Source: Thermococcus argininiproducens
Lineage (GTDB): Archaea > Methanobacteriota_B > Thermococci > Thermococcales > Thermococcaceae
Direction of reading: 5' to 3'
NCBI RefSeq assembly: GCF_023746595.1
Contig: NZ_CP080572.1
Coordinates: 1,348,530 to 1,412,529 of the forward strand
Length of the DNA stretch: 64,000 nucleotides
Each line of letters begins with the position of its first letter. Positions within the stretch are counted from its first letter, which is position 1. Of the stretch, positions 35,731 to 43,956 are shown piece after piece. Both the position numbers and the translations under genes were made by a program. Below the pieces are notes generated by a model. The model did not search any database, was not told the origin of the DNA, and worked only from the letters and a program-made list of their open reading frames with translations.

Positions 35731-36231
35731 ATGAGTGGCACAGTTAGCAAAATTGTCCGCTTTAATAATGAAGAAGAATTTTTAGAAGACATAGAAGAGG
35801 CCATGGAGAGATTTACATATCTTGCTAGTAGATATGGAGTGAATGTCATAGAAGGAATTCTCTTATGGGACTATGTTGGGATTAGGGATGAGGAAGGTAT
35901 CAAAATCTTCAGAATTGGAGAATTTCCTTATGTTGAGGGAACTCTAAGAATTGATCTTGATACATTAAAAATCCTCGAAAGGTATTTTGATGAGATTGAA
36001 AGTAGATGGGAAGATTTAACTACAAGCGAAATAAATTACTTTGTAGAGATGCTAAATGATGCTTTAGGTGAGGAATTAGTTTATTATGAGGCCTATGGCT
36101 TGGGATTGGAGCGGAACGAGGCATATATAATCCTTAACATTAAAGGTCTTTACTATCTTGAGAATGTCATAGACATGGAGGATAGGAGCATTTTGGATGA
36201 GGCAGTTTCGCTTTTAATGAAGTATATGTAG
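35731..36231 (+). CDS. Conserved protein of unknown function (166 aa)
   Basis: An acidic 166-residue alpha/beta protein (RYGVNVIEGILLWDYVGIRDEEGIKIF...). No motif is recognised. It has its own TATA (ACTTATAACC, ~35690) and GGTGTAACTT before ATG 35731. It is followed at 10 bases by a small protein and then, 9 bases later, by queE, so all three are likely one operon; a role linked to 7-deazaguanine or radical-SAM chemistry is possible but only by context. Confidence 0.65.
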   Translation: MSGTVSKIVRFNNEEEFLEDIEEAMERFTYLASRYGVNVIEGILLWDYVGIRDEEGIKIFRIGEFPYVEGTLRIDLDTLKILERYFDEIESRWEDLTTSEINYFVEMLNDALGEELVYYEAYGLGLERNEAYIILNIKGLYYLENVIDMEDRSILDEAVSLLMKYM

Positions 36232-36241
36232 GTGATGAGGA

Positions 36242-36490
36242 ATGTTATTTAAGAAAAAAGGCCTTTTTACCGTGAAGGATGCCATGAAAGTCATTGAAAT
36301 AGCCAGCAGAGAAGATCCAAGAGAGATTATTATCATGTGTGAGGCAATAGATGAGGACGCAAAGAGGAGACTTTGGGACTATGCGAGGGGAGTAGATCTT
36401 ATGGCTGATCTGACTGGAGAGAACAGAAGTGTCAAAATTGAGATACTTGAGGGTTATGTAAGTGACAAAGTAAAGGGCGTAGAATTATAG
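36242..36490 (+). CDS. Small conserved protein of unknown function (82 aa)
   Basis: An 82-residue protein with basic N terminus and two amphipathic helices (VKDAMKVIEIASREDPREIIIMCEAIDEDAKRRLWDYARGV). GGTGATGAGG precedes ATG 36242. It lies between the 166-residue gene and queE with almost no spacing. No family is recognised. Confidence 0.65.
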   Translation: MLFKKKGLFTVKDAMKVIEIASREDPREIIIMCEAIDEDAKRRLWDYARGVDLMADLTGENRSVKIEILEGYVSDKVKGVEL

Positions 36491-36499
36491 GTGGCGTTT

Positions 36500-37255
36500 A
36501 TGTTCTTAGTGGAGATCTTTAACAGCTGGCAGGGAGAAGGGGGAAGTGTAGAAGGCAGTGCCTTTGGCAGGAGGCAAATTTTTGTTAGATTTGCTGGTTG
36601 TGACCTTAGATGCTATTGGTGTGACTCAAGAGCCTATCTCCTTGCATCTAGTGTTCCAAAATATAGGTATGAAGTAAAGCCTTTCTCAGGGAGATTTGCC
36701 TATAAACCAAATCCGGCAAAATTTGATGACGTTGTTGATATAGTTCTAAAGTTAGATACAGGGGATATACACTCTATAAGCTACACGGGAGGAGAACCAG
36801 CCCTTCAGACTCAGAATTTGCTCATGCTTATGGAAGTAATGCATGACCATGGTTTTAGAAATTTCCTAGAAACTAATGGAAGCAGGCCGGAGAGGATAGA
36901 AAAGATAGCTCCGCTTACAGATTACGCAAGTGTGGACATAAAGGATGAAACTTCCAAAGCAACTGAAAATTGGGTGGATCTGGTTCTCAAAGAGATTGAA
37001 AGTATCAGGATACTAAAAAAGGCGGGGGTAAAAACCTACGCTAAGCTTGTTGTTACAAAAGATACAAAAATAGAGCACGTTAAATGGTATGCTGAACTGT
37101 TAAAAGGCTTAGCTCCATTGGCAATCCAGCCCAAGGAGCCAATTGACATATCCCAGGTCCAATTGATGGATATTTATAATGTTGCAACTAAAATCATGGG
37201 AAGAGAAAATGTCGGGCTAAGCTTTCAGGTTCATAAGTATTTGAATGTTTTATAG
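36500..37255 (+). CDS. queE: 7-carboxy-7-deazaguanine synthase
   Basis: This 251-residue radical SAM enzyme has the QueE start (EIFNSWQGEG), the [4Fe-4S] motif C-x3-C-x2-C (GCDLRCYWCD, ~35) and the GGEP segment (SYTGGEPALQ, ~95). It turns 6-carboxytetrahydropterin into 7-carboxy-7-deazaguanine on the route to preQ0 and then archaeosine in tRNA. ATG 36500 is chosen for the AGGTGG site; a GTG 9 bases upstream is the alternative. It is the host source of the base that the island at 56-64 kb would use. Confidence 0.93.
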   Translation: MFLVEIFNSWQGEGGSVEGSAFGRRQIFVRFAGCDLRCYWCDSRAYLLASSVPKYRYEVKPFSGRFAYKPNPAKFDDVVDIVLKLDTGDIHSISYTGGEPALQTQNLLMLMEVMHDHGFRNFLETNGSRPERIEKIAPLTDYASVDIKDETSKATENWVDLVLKEIESIRILKKAGVKTYAKLVVTKDTKIEHVKWYAELLKGLAPLAIQPKEPIDISQVQLMDIYNVATKIMGRENVGLSFQVHKYLNVL

Positions 37256-37353
37256 AGAGGGGAATGATAGTTTTATACCCGGCATCGCTTATGGGTACTC
37301 TATTTGTACATTTTGAAGAAGTGTCTTTTATAAGTTCTAAAAATATAGGGTGA

Positions 37354-37364
37354 ATTTTTAAAGC
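37354..37364 (+). promoter_or_regulatory. TATA element of the C/D sRNA
   Basis: ATTTTTAAAGC centred near 37359 places initiation at about 37384, which is the 5' end of the sRNA terminal stem. Confidence 0.5.
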
Positions 37365-37382
37365 TCTCTGCTAATTTAGTTC

Positions 37383-37443
37383 AGGCGATGATGTAGATTG
37401 GCCTTTGGGGTATGTGATGCCCGGGATCGACGAAGCTGAGCCT
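37383..37443 (+). ncRNA. C/D-box guide sRNA
   Basis: A 61-base element bounded by AGGC...GCCT terminal stem. Inside are a C-like box (GATGATGT), a C'-like box (GTGATGC) and a perfect D box CTGA just before the closing stem. A TATA element lies about 25 bases upstream. Archaeal C/D sRNAs of about 60 bases with such stems guide 2'-O-methylation of rRNA or tRNA. The guide before box D reads GGGATCGACGAAG; its target is not identified. The D' box is not clear. It occupies the 254-base gap between queE and tmcA; the rest of that gap shows nothing else. Confidence 0.6.
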
Positions 37444-37509
37444 TTGAACATTTTTCTCATTTTCAAGAGTCAGGAAAAGAATGAATAGACAGGGAATGAA
37501 TCTTTCTTC

Positions 37510-39951
37510 TCATTTGATTATGTGTTTGTAATAATACCATAATCCTCTTATTATATCCCTGACTTCTATCATTGTGAACATAGGACTTCTGTTTATGAGA
37601 TTTGCGGTTTCTTCCCAAGTATGTGCCTGCAAAACGCGGTAGATAAGGAGGCGTATCTGCCTCTCGTCAAGATATGGCTTCATCCATCCATCGAGGAAAT
37701 AAAGCTTTACTATGGGTTTCACAGCATCAAGAACTGTGTCGTAAGTCAAGACTTTGCCAACGAACATTTCAAGACGTTTTCTTTGTACTGGAGTTAAGTT
37801 TAGTGGATACTCAACTGCTTCTCCAAAGGGAGTCTCAAACAACCACCTTGCTATTTCTGGTTCTAGATCTCTATGGGTGTCTCCCAACCATTCAGTTAAC
37901 CGTATTCTAAATTCATTGTGGGCAGTTTTCACTATACTTTGGGCCTTTTTGCTTATTGGTTTCACGACTATTGCAGTATATTCTCCGCTTACTGGATTTC
38001 TTGAGGGACTCAAATGCACCACTGCAAATCCATTCCTTATCCAGAATCTAATGAGCTCTTCACTCGCTCCAAATCCACTTCCGACCCAGTCTAGCCCTTC
38101 TTTACTTGCTTCCTGAATTAGAAGCTCAAGAGCCCTACTTCCAAGGCCCATATCCATTGCATCTGGATGAGTGGCTATCCTTACAACTCTATACCCCTTT
38201 AGCCGTGCGAATTCCTTTGCGTAATGGTGTTTAACCATCATATCTGGTATTATGTTTCCTCTGGGCTTGTACCCTTTAACCATTTTTTCTATTTCTTTTT
38301 TTGGAATTCCACCTTCTTTTGCAACTTGCACTGCACAAACTATTTTTCCATTCTTAAGCCTCAAGATTCTTGCCTCGTGGTGTGGAGCATCGGCCAATAA
38401 AGCGACATCACTTGGCCTATTCCTGTAATGGGCTAGTACGTAGATTCCCACAAAATGTCTTAGATCTTCTCTATCATTCTCAAACCAATCATCTAGATCT
38501 GGTTTTTCAAAGTAGACCTCTTTCTTTCTTATGAGCTCGTAGTCTTCATCAGTAAGCTCTACGGGTTCTGCATCTAGAAGGAGGACGTCAAAGAGCCATT
38601 TCTCAAGAGGGTCATTATTCTCATATCTAATAGGTACGGAAAGATGTATCTCTTTGAACTCTCTCTTTTCTTTAGCCTTTTTTAAAAACTTGACTGAGAA
38701 ACCTCTCCCAGCTCCTTCATATCCATGAATTGTTGAGGAATAAATAACCTTTGGTTTGTTGAGGTATTTATGCAAGATTGGAACGTGGATTCCAGCGGCT
38801 TCGTCGATCACATAAACATCGGCATTCATCTTGTATCCTTGTGTGGGTGGATAATACCTTAGCCCAATGCCTTTAGCGTATATTTCTCTTATAAGGCCGT
38901 TTTCTTCTATTACTTTGGGTTTGTAGCCTAACTTTTGAAGGCTTTTTTTGGCAAAGCGGAAGAGGCTTTGAACGTTTTCAAGTTCTGGTGCAGTGATGAC
39001 TATTCTAACTCTTCTCTTTTTTGCCATAGCAGCCAATCCGATGGATCCTATTCCCACACTGACACTTTTTCCTCTCCCTCTATCAGCGGTTAGCACTACC
39101 ATCCCATCTTTTTCTATAAGCTCTTCAAGGGTCTTGAGAACCTCAACTTGTCCGTTTGTAAGACAGAGGTTGTAAAGTTCCTTTGGGAATTTTATATCCT
39201 CGGGAACTTCTACTTTTTCTCGTTCAGGAAGTTTTGCTTGCTTTTTTTCATTTTTTGGCCCTTTTAGAATTTTTTGAGTTTCCGCGTTAATTATATAAAT
39301 TCCCTCATGTTCTTCAAATTTCCTGATCAGTCTTCTGTTAAACCTTTTCTTCACATCGTCGATGGTATAAGGTGGCGTTACAAGGCTTTTGTGAAATCCT
39401 GTCCACATGTTTTTCCACTTTTCAAAGGGATTGGCAAGAACGAATATTAATCCGCCCCCTCGAATAGTTTCAATAATCCTACCCAGATCGTTGGGTGAAA
39501 AGTCATAACTCAGATCAAGAACAAGGAGATCGTAAGTTCTTCCCAAAATATCTCGAGTGTGTTTGAAAGTTACAGATGTCACATTTATGTTATCTCCAGC
39601 CAAAATGTCAAAATGCTTTCTAAATTCTTCATACCTCATTCTCCCGAAGGTTTCTTGTCCAAGAGCATCAGTGGCATATAAAACTTCAACTCGGCTTTCA
39701 CCTTCGTCTCTGAGTTTTCTTTCCACGAGTTCATCGAGAATAGAGGATATTATCTTGGCAGAAGCCCCACCAAGAATTCCAGCCAAAGTGGCCTTTTTCA
39801 TAGTTTCTCCAGTAAGAATTATCATTCTTCTGTGAAAGTTCTCTAAAGCTTCTCCAAGGGCACTTTCAGTGAGTTTTAATATGGAGTCTTTAATTCCCTC
39901 GCTTTTTGCATATTCTCTTATTTCTTTGTCAAATCTCACTCTCACGGTCAT
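37510..39951 (-). CDS. tmcA: RNA cytidine acetyltransferase TmcA (ac4C)
   Basis: This 813-residue protein has the TmcA/NAT10 order: N-terminal DUF1726 domain (~1-180), an RNA-helicase-like ATPase with Walker A TADRGRGKSVS (~290) and DEAA-type Walker B (YVIDEAAGIHVPIL, ~380), a GNAT domain (VVRIATHPDAMDMGLGSRALELL, ~600) and a C-terminal tRNA-binding part. It makes N4-acetylcytidine using acetyl-CoA and ATP; in Thermococcus the homologue acetylates many CCG sites in rRNA, tRNA and mRNA, important for heat tolerance. GGGATGA precedes ATG 39951. Confidence 0.95.
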   Translation of the reverse strand: MTVRVRFDKEIREYAKSEGIKDSILKLTESALGEALENFHRRMIILTGETMKKATLAGILGGASAKIISSILDELVERKLRDEGESRVEVLYATDALGQETFGRMRYEEFRKHFDILAGDNINVTSVTFKHTRDILGRTYDLLVLDLSYDFSPNDLGRIIETIRGGGLIFVLANPFEKWKNMWTGFHKSLVTPPYTIDDVKKRFNRRLIRKFEEHEGIYIINAETQKILKGPKNEKKQAKLPEREKVEVPEDIKFPKELYNLCLTNGQVEVLKTLEELIEKDGMVVLTADRGRGKSVSVGIGSIGLAAMAKKRRVRIVITAPELENVQSLFRFAKKSLQKLGYKPKVIEENGLIREIYAKGIGLRYYPPTQGYKMNADVYVIDEAAGIHVPILHKYLNKPKVIYSSTIHGYEGAGRGFSVKFLKKAKEKREFKEIHLSVPIRYENNDPLEKWLFDVLLLDAEPVELTDEDYELIRKKEVYFEKPDLDDWFENDREDLRHFVGIYVLAHYRNRPSDVALLADAPHHEARILRLKNGKIVCAVQVAKEGGIPKKEIEKMVKGYKPRGNIIPDMMVKHHYAKEFARLKGYRVVRIATHPDAMDMGLGSRALELLIQEASKEGLDWVGSGFGASEELIRFWIRNGFAVVHLSPSRNPVSGEYTAIVVKPISKKAQSIVKTAHNEFRIRLTEWLGDTHRDLEPEIARWLFETPFGEAVEYPLNLTPVQRKRLEMFVGKVLTYDTVLDAVKPIVKLYFLDGWMKPYLDERQIRLLIYRVLQAHTWEETANLINRSPMFTMIEVRDIIRGLWYYYKHIIK

Positions 39952-40025
39952 TTTCTCATCCCCAGAATGAAAAAGGGAATGATGTTTAAAAATCTATACT
40001 TCATTATGATATTAATTTAAACGCT

Positions 40026-40037
40026 AAACTTTTATAT
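40026..40037 (+). promoter_or_regulatory. TATA element of the S9 peptidase gene
   Basis: AAACTTTTATAT lies 30-41 bases before ATG 40067, so the leader is very short, carrying only the GGTGATTCT ribosome site. A divergent promoter for tmcA must lie in the same 115 bases. Confidence 0.45.
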
Positions 40038-40066
40038 GAAAAGCATATATCTATTACGGTGATTCT

Positions 40067-41977
40067 ATGAAAAAACTGAACGCAAGAGACTTGAGCAATT
40101 TTAAACTCGTTGGTGGATTGGATGTATATAAAAAGAAGGTTGTATTTACAGTGAGCGAGATAAATCTAGAAAAAGATGACTATTTCTCCAAAATATACCT
40201 CTACGATGGGAGAAAAGTAAAGCAGTTTACTTCCGGTCCCAAGGACTTAAATCCTTGTTTTTCACCTGATGGAAGTCTCATAGCTTTCACTTCAAAGCGG
40301 GACAAAGAGAACAAAGAGGCCGAACTCTATATCATTCCAACAGATGGAGGGGAAGCTAAACTTCTCACTAAATTCAAACTAGGGATAAGGGAATATGAAT
40401 TTTCACCTGATGGAAAAACGCTTGCTGTAATTACTCCAGTCGAACTTGAGAGAAAGAAAAAATCTGAGGATGTGCATATCTTAAAAGAAATTCCCTTTTG
40501 GTTTAATGGGGTGGGATGGGTATACGGTAAACGGAATCATATTTACCTTGTGAATACAGAAAGTGGTAGAAAAAGAAAGTTAACAAAGGGAACTCTAAAC
40601 ATCCACACTTTAAAATGGAGTGAGGATGGCAATAAAATTTACTTTGTAGCCCAAGAAGATAGGGAGAAGAAACCAATGATAACTGATCTTTTTGTAATTG
40701 ACCTTAAAACAAAGAGAATAGAAAAACTCACTGACTCAAAGTGGCGTATTGGTGATGTCATCCCACTTGAAGATGGAACCTTTATTCTCAGGATGAGCAC
40801 TCTTGAAAGGGGAATAGCAACTAACACACATATTTATCACTTTAATCCAGAAACTAAAGAAATTACAAAGCTCACAGCTAAACTAGATCGATCTGCATAC
40901 AATTCACTAAACTGTGATGTTAGAGGGCCTTCAAGAGATACTATCGTTTATAAAGAAGGATGGATTTATTATATAGCCACTGATGGTCCAAGGGCAAACC
41001 TATTCCGCGTTAATCTTGGAGGAGAGATAGAACGTGTTGTTGGTGGAAACAGAAGCGTAGAAACCTTTGGTGTTGGAGATTACATTGTCTTCAATGCTCA
41101 AGATGCAATTACCCCAACTGAGCTATATATTGTCAAAGATGGGAAAGAGAAGAGGATTACAGCTTTTAATGATTGGATCACAGAGTACAAGCTCTCAAAA
41201 CCAGAATATTTTAAGGTTAAAGTTTCTGATGGCATGGAAATTGATGCATGGATAATGAAACCTGTGGAGTTTAAGGAAGGGAAGAAGTATCCTGCTGTCC
41301 TTGAGATTCACGGAGGACCAAAAACGGCCTATGGTTACTCTTTCATGCATGAGTTTCATGTCCTGTCCTCTAAGGGATTTGTAGTAATTTTTTCTAACCC
41401 CAGAGGAAGCGATGGTTATGGGGAAGAATTTGCCGATATAAGAGAGCATTATGGAGAAAGAGACTACCAGGATCTCATGGAAGTTATGGATGAGGCCTTG
41501 AAAAGATTTGATTTCATTGATGAAGAAAGAATAGGTGTTACCGGAGGTTCTTACGGAGGCTTTATGACAAACTGGATAGTGGGCCACACGAAGAGATTTA
41601 AAGCTGCGGTAACTCAAAGGTCGATATCAAACTGGACAAGCTTCTTTGGGACGACTGACATAGGATATTACTTTACTCCTGATCAGATAGGTGGGGATCC
41701 ATGGAGCAATTTTGAAGGCTACTGGGAAAAGAGCCCCTTAAAATACGCGCCAAACGTTGAAACACCGCTCCTTATAATTCACTCTATGGAGGACTATCGC
41801 TGCTGGTTGCCAGAAGCATTGCAGTTATTCATAGCCCTAAAATATCTTGGAAAAGAAGTTCAATTGGCAGTATTTCCAGGAGAGAATCATGATTTGTCAA
41901 GAAAAGGAAAGCCGAAGCATAGAGTAAAGAGGCTCGAGTTGATTGTAGGGTGGATGGAGAGATGGCTTAAGAGATAA
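40067..41977 (+). CDS. Prolyl-oligopeptidase family (S9) acylaminoacyl peptidase
   Basis: The 636-residue protein has an N-terminal beta-propeller (repeats such as FSPDGSLIAFTSKRDKENKEAELYIIPTDGGEAKLLT, ~70-370) and a C-terminal alpha/beta-hydrolase (~390-636). Catalytic Ser is in VTGGSYGGFMTNW (~505), Asp in HSMEDYRC (~588) and His in PGENHDLS (~620). Such enzymes cleave acylated amino acids or short peptides from N termini. No signal peptide, so it acts in the cytoplasm, probably downstream of the proteasome. Confidence 0.93.
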   Translation: MKKLNARDLSNFKLVGGLDVYKKKVVFTVSEINLEKDDYFSKIYLYDGRKVKQFTSGPKDLNPCFSPDGSLIAFTSKRDKENKEAELYIIPTDGGEAKLLTKFKLGIREYEFSPDGKTLAVITPVELERKKKSEDVHILKEIPFWFNGVGWVYGKRNHIYLVNTESGRKRKLTKGTLNIHTLKWSEDGNKIYFVAQEDREKKPMITDLFVIDLKTKRIEKLTDSKWRIGDVIPLEDGTFILRMSTLERGIATNTHIYHFNPETKEITKLTAKLDRSAYNSLNCDVRGPSRDTIVYKEGWIYYIATDGPRANLFRVNLGGEIERVVGGNRSVETFGVGDYIVFNAQDAITPTELYIVKDGKEKRITAFNDWITEYKLSKPEYFKVKVSDGMEIDAWIMKPVEFKEGKKYPAVLEIHGGPKTAYGYSFMHEFHVLSSKGFVVIFSNPRGSDGYGEEFADIREHYGERDYQDLMEVMDEALKRFDFIDEERIGVTGGSYGGFMTNWIVGHTKRFKAAVTQRSISNWTSFFGTTDIGYYFTPDQIGGDPWSNFEGYWEKSPLKYAPNVETPLLIIHSMEDYRCWLPEALQLFIALKYLGKEVQLAVFPGENHDLSRKGKPKHRVKRLELIVGWMERWLKR

Positions 41978-42010
41978 GTTTTTATCCTGCTTTTTGAATA
42001 TTTTTTACCC

Positions 42011-42334
42011 TCAAATGAATAGGATAATCATGAGGGTGATCGCGAAAATGAGCGGACCGAGGAGGAAGAGGGCTATCGCGCTCTCCTCGCTGGGTTTTTC
42101 TGGTCCGATTCTCTGGACGAGCCACAAACCAATGGGAAAGCCCGTGATGAAGCCAAGAAACCAGCCACGAGGCTCACCAAGGTGCCACTTGAGGTAGTTC
42201 ATCACCCCCATTGCGGTGAACAGGAGAAAAACGCCCAGCGATGCCTTCACTATACTTTTCTGTCGCCCGATCAAAATGAAAAATCCGGCCCACGCGAGGA
42301 TAAATAAAAAGCCCAGTATGAACTCCATGAGCAT
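42011..42334 (-). CDS. Small membrane protein of unknown function with GC-rich codons
   Basis: A 107-residue protein of three hydrophobic helices (~3-20, ~27-45, ~85-106), with RxxLGEPRGWFLGFITGFPIGLWL in the middle. No family is recognised. Its DNA is visibly richer in G and C than every neighbour (CCG, GCG and CTC codons are common), which suggests transfer from a higher-GC Thermococcus. ATG 42334 has AGGGTG at proper distance, and an A/T box lies upstream near 42375. It is convergent with the S9 peptidase gene. Confidence 0.65.
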   Translation of the reverse strand: MLMEFILGFLFILAWAGFFILIGRQKSIVKASLGVFLLFTAMGVMNYLKWHLGEPRGWFLGFITGFPIGLWLVQRIGPEKPSEESAIALFLLGPLIFAITLMIILFI

Positions 42335-42381
42335 GGCTGTGCACCCTAGGTTTTCTGGTTTGGAATGATTAAAAAATTAAC

Positions 42382-43812
42382 TCAACCCAAAAACCCCCTC
42401 AACCCAGCGGCTTCGACGATTAATCCCTCATCGAACTCTCCACTTAATATCCTTGTGGTTATTGCCTCGTGTTCTTCCATAGGCTCTACTCCAAACTCCT
42501 TTTGAAGATCAGCAATAGGTTTTAAGAACTTGAACTTCTCGGCTGCCCCTGGGTTGAAATACATCAGAGCAAAGCTAAGATCTCTGTAAAGGCCTTTATA
42601 GTGGGCGCTGATTTTGTCTAACTCACTTTCACTTAAAGCACTTAGTCCTAAGAGCTCTGGTGGAACACCGAGGGAATAAAGGGATGCAGTGAATTTTATA
42701 GCTCTCGGTAGGGCCATGCCATTAACTTCCCTTGAGTATCCAAAGAGCCCTATGTGGAGCTTCCTTCTTCTCCTTGAGGGTACATATTTTGCTACTCCTC
42801 TTATAAGTGGAGCTAGGGGTCTGAGTTCTTTGGAGTATTTTTCCTCGTACTTCTCTAAAATTGTAAAGATTTCCTCATCTATTGGTTCTGCACTCTTTCG
42901 CTTAGACTCGTTAACACGTTCAATGGCCTTAATAACTTCTTTTGGCTGGTGATCGTATTTAAATGAACTCTGAATAGTAAAAGTTTGGACACTTGAATAC
43001 TCTTCCAAGACTTCTTCAACATTATTGGGGGTAAAATGGCCCCTAAATGGTACTCCGCCTACACCTATTATTGGATATATGGTAATACCAATTTCTTCTT
43101 CAAGTTCCTGAAGTTTGAACAGTGCATACTTATCATAGACAACGGCACTTATCAAGCCGTAGTTCATTGCAGGGTCACTTCTTGCAAGAAAGACTCGCTG
43201 ATATTCAAACTGTTTTCCCGTTAAGTATTCTTCTAAGATTTCATGTGCATTTAATATGGCTTCTTTTGTCTCAAAAAGGGGTATAACACTTATTTCTTCC
43301 GGGTAGAATTTTCCAATCCATTCATAGATTTTTACATCATAGACTCGTTTGTACTGTTTCCCTATTATGTATTTTTTGTAGAGCTCATAAACTCTTTCTA
43401 TTTCCTCTGATGAAGTTGTCATTGGGAGTATAACTTCGAATATTGGAGCAACCTCCTCATTATAGAAGATCTTGGCATAGTCTGCAGAGCGAGGTATACT
43501 TTCGAGAGTTTCAAATAAAAGTTTAGCTTCGGCCTTTTCTACGCTGGGATTTGGGACACGGGGAGTTATTCTAAAATCTTTGCCTAGTTTCTTCTTTTTA
43601 AAGAATTCTCCATATTTTTCTAGTAGTTTTTTTACTACAAACTCGTCTACCTCTTTTCCTTCAAAGTCCCACATTTGTTCTTGCACTTCAAGTACACTAA
43701 AAGCGTAAAACGCTTCCAAAACTTCGTCCTCTCCTCCAAGAGAACTTTCATGTGCAAAAAATGGTATGAATACGTTGTCAGGATGTTGAGTACTCATCGT
43801 CCTTGGTATCAT
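42382..43812 (-). CDS. ppcA: Phosphoenolpyruvate carboxylase, archaeal type
   Basis: This 476-residue protein is the short archaeal PEP carboxylase. It starts PRTMSTQHPDN and has MTTSSEEIERVY (~125), ARSDPAMNYGL (~215), PIIGVGGVPFRGHFTP (~250) and GYSREVNGMALPRAIKF (~370). It carboxylates PEP to oxaloacetate, feeding aspartate and partial TCA intermediates. ATG 43812 has GGTGGGC upstream; the reading frame extends 34 residues further without a ribosome site. It is divergent from the DUF2139 gene. Confidence 0.94.
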   Translation of the reverse strand: MIPRTMSTQHPDNVFIPFFAHESSLGGEDEVLEAFYAFSVLEVQEQMWDFEGKEVDEFVVKKLLEKYGEFFKKKKLGKDFRITPRVPNPSVEKAEAKLLFETLESIPRSADYAKIFYNEEVAPIFEVILPMTTSSEEIERVYELYKKYIIGKQYKRVYDVKIYEWIGKFYPEEISVIPLFETKEAILNAHEILEEYLTGKQFEYQRVFLARSDPAMNYGLISAVVYDKYALFKLQELEEEIGITIYPIIGVGGVPFRGHFTPNNVEEVLEEYSSVQTFTIQSSFKYDHQPKEVIKAIERVNESKRKSAEPIDEEIFTILEKYEEKYSKELRPLAPLIRGVAKYVPSRRRRKLHIGLFGYSREVNGMALPRAIKFTASLYSLGVPPELLGLSALSESELDKISAHYKGLYRDLSFALMYFNPGAAEKFKFLKPIADLQKEFGVEPMEEHEAITTRILSGEFDEGLIVEAAGLRGFLG

Positions 43813-43956
43813 TTTGCCCACCAAATCGAGAGAGAATGTAAAAATTTTAAGTTTTTTGATTGATTTGTTGTATATATGACAGAAAATTTCAAAATATTCT
43901 TGTTCACTTTGCATAACATTTTAATTCTTTAAAAACAATCTTTGCTGGTGGTTATT

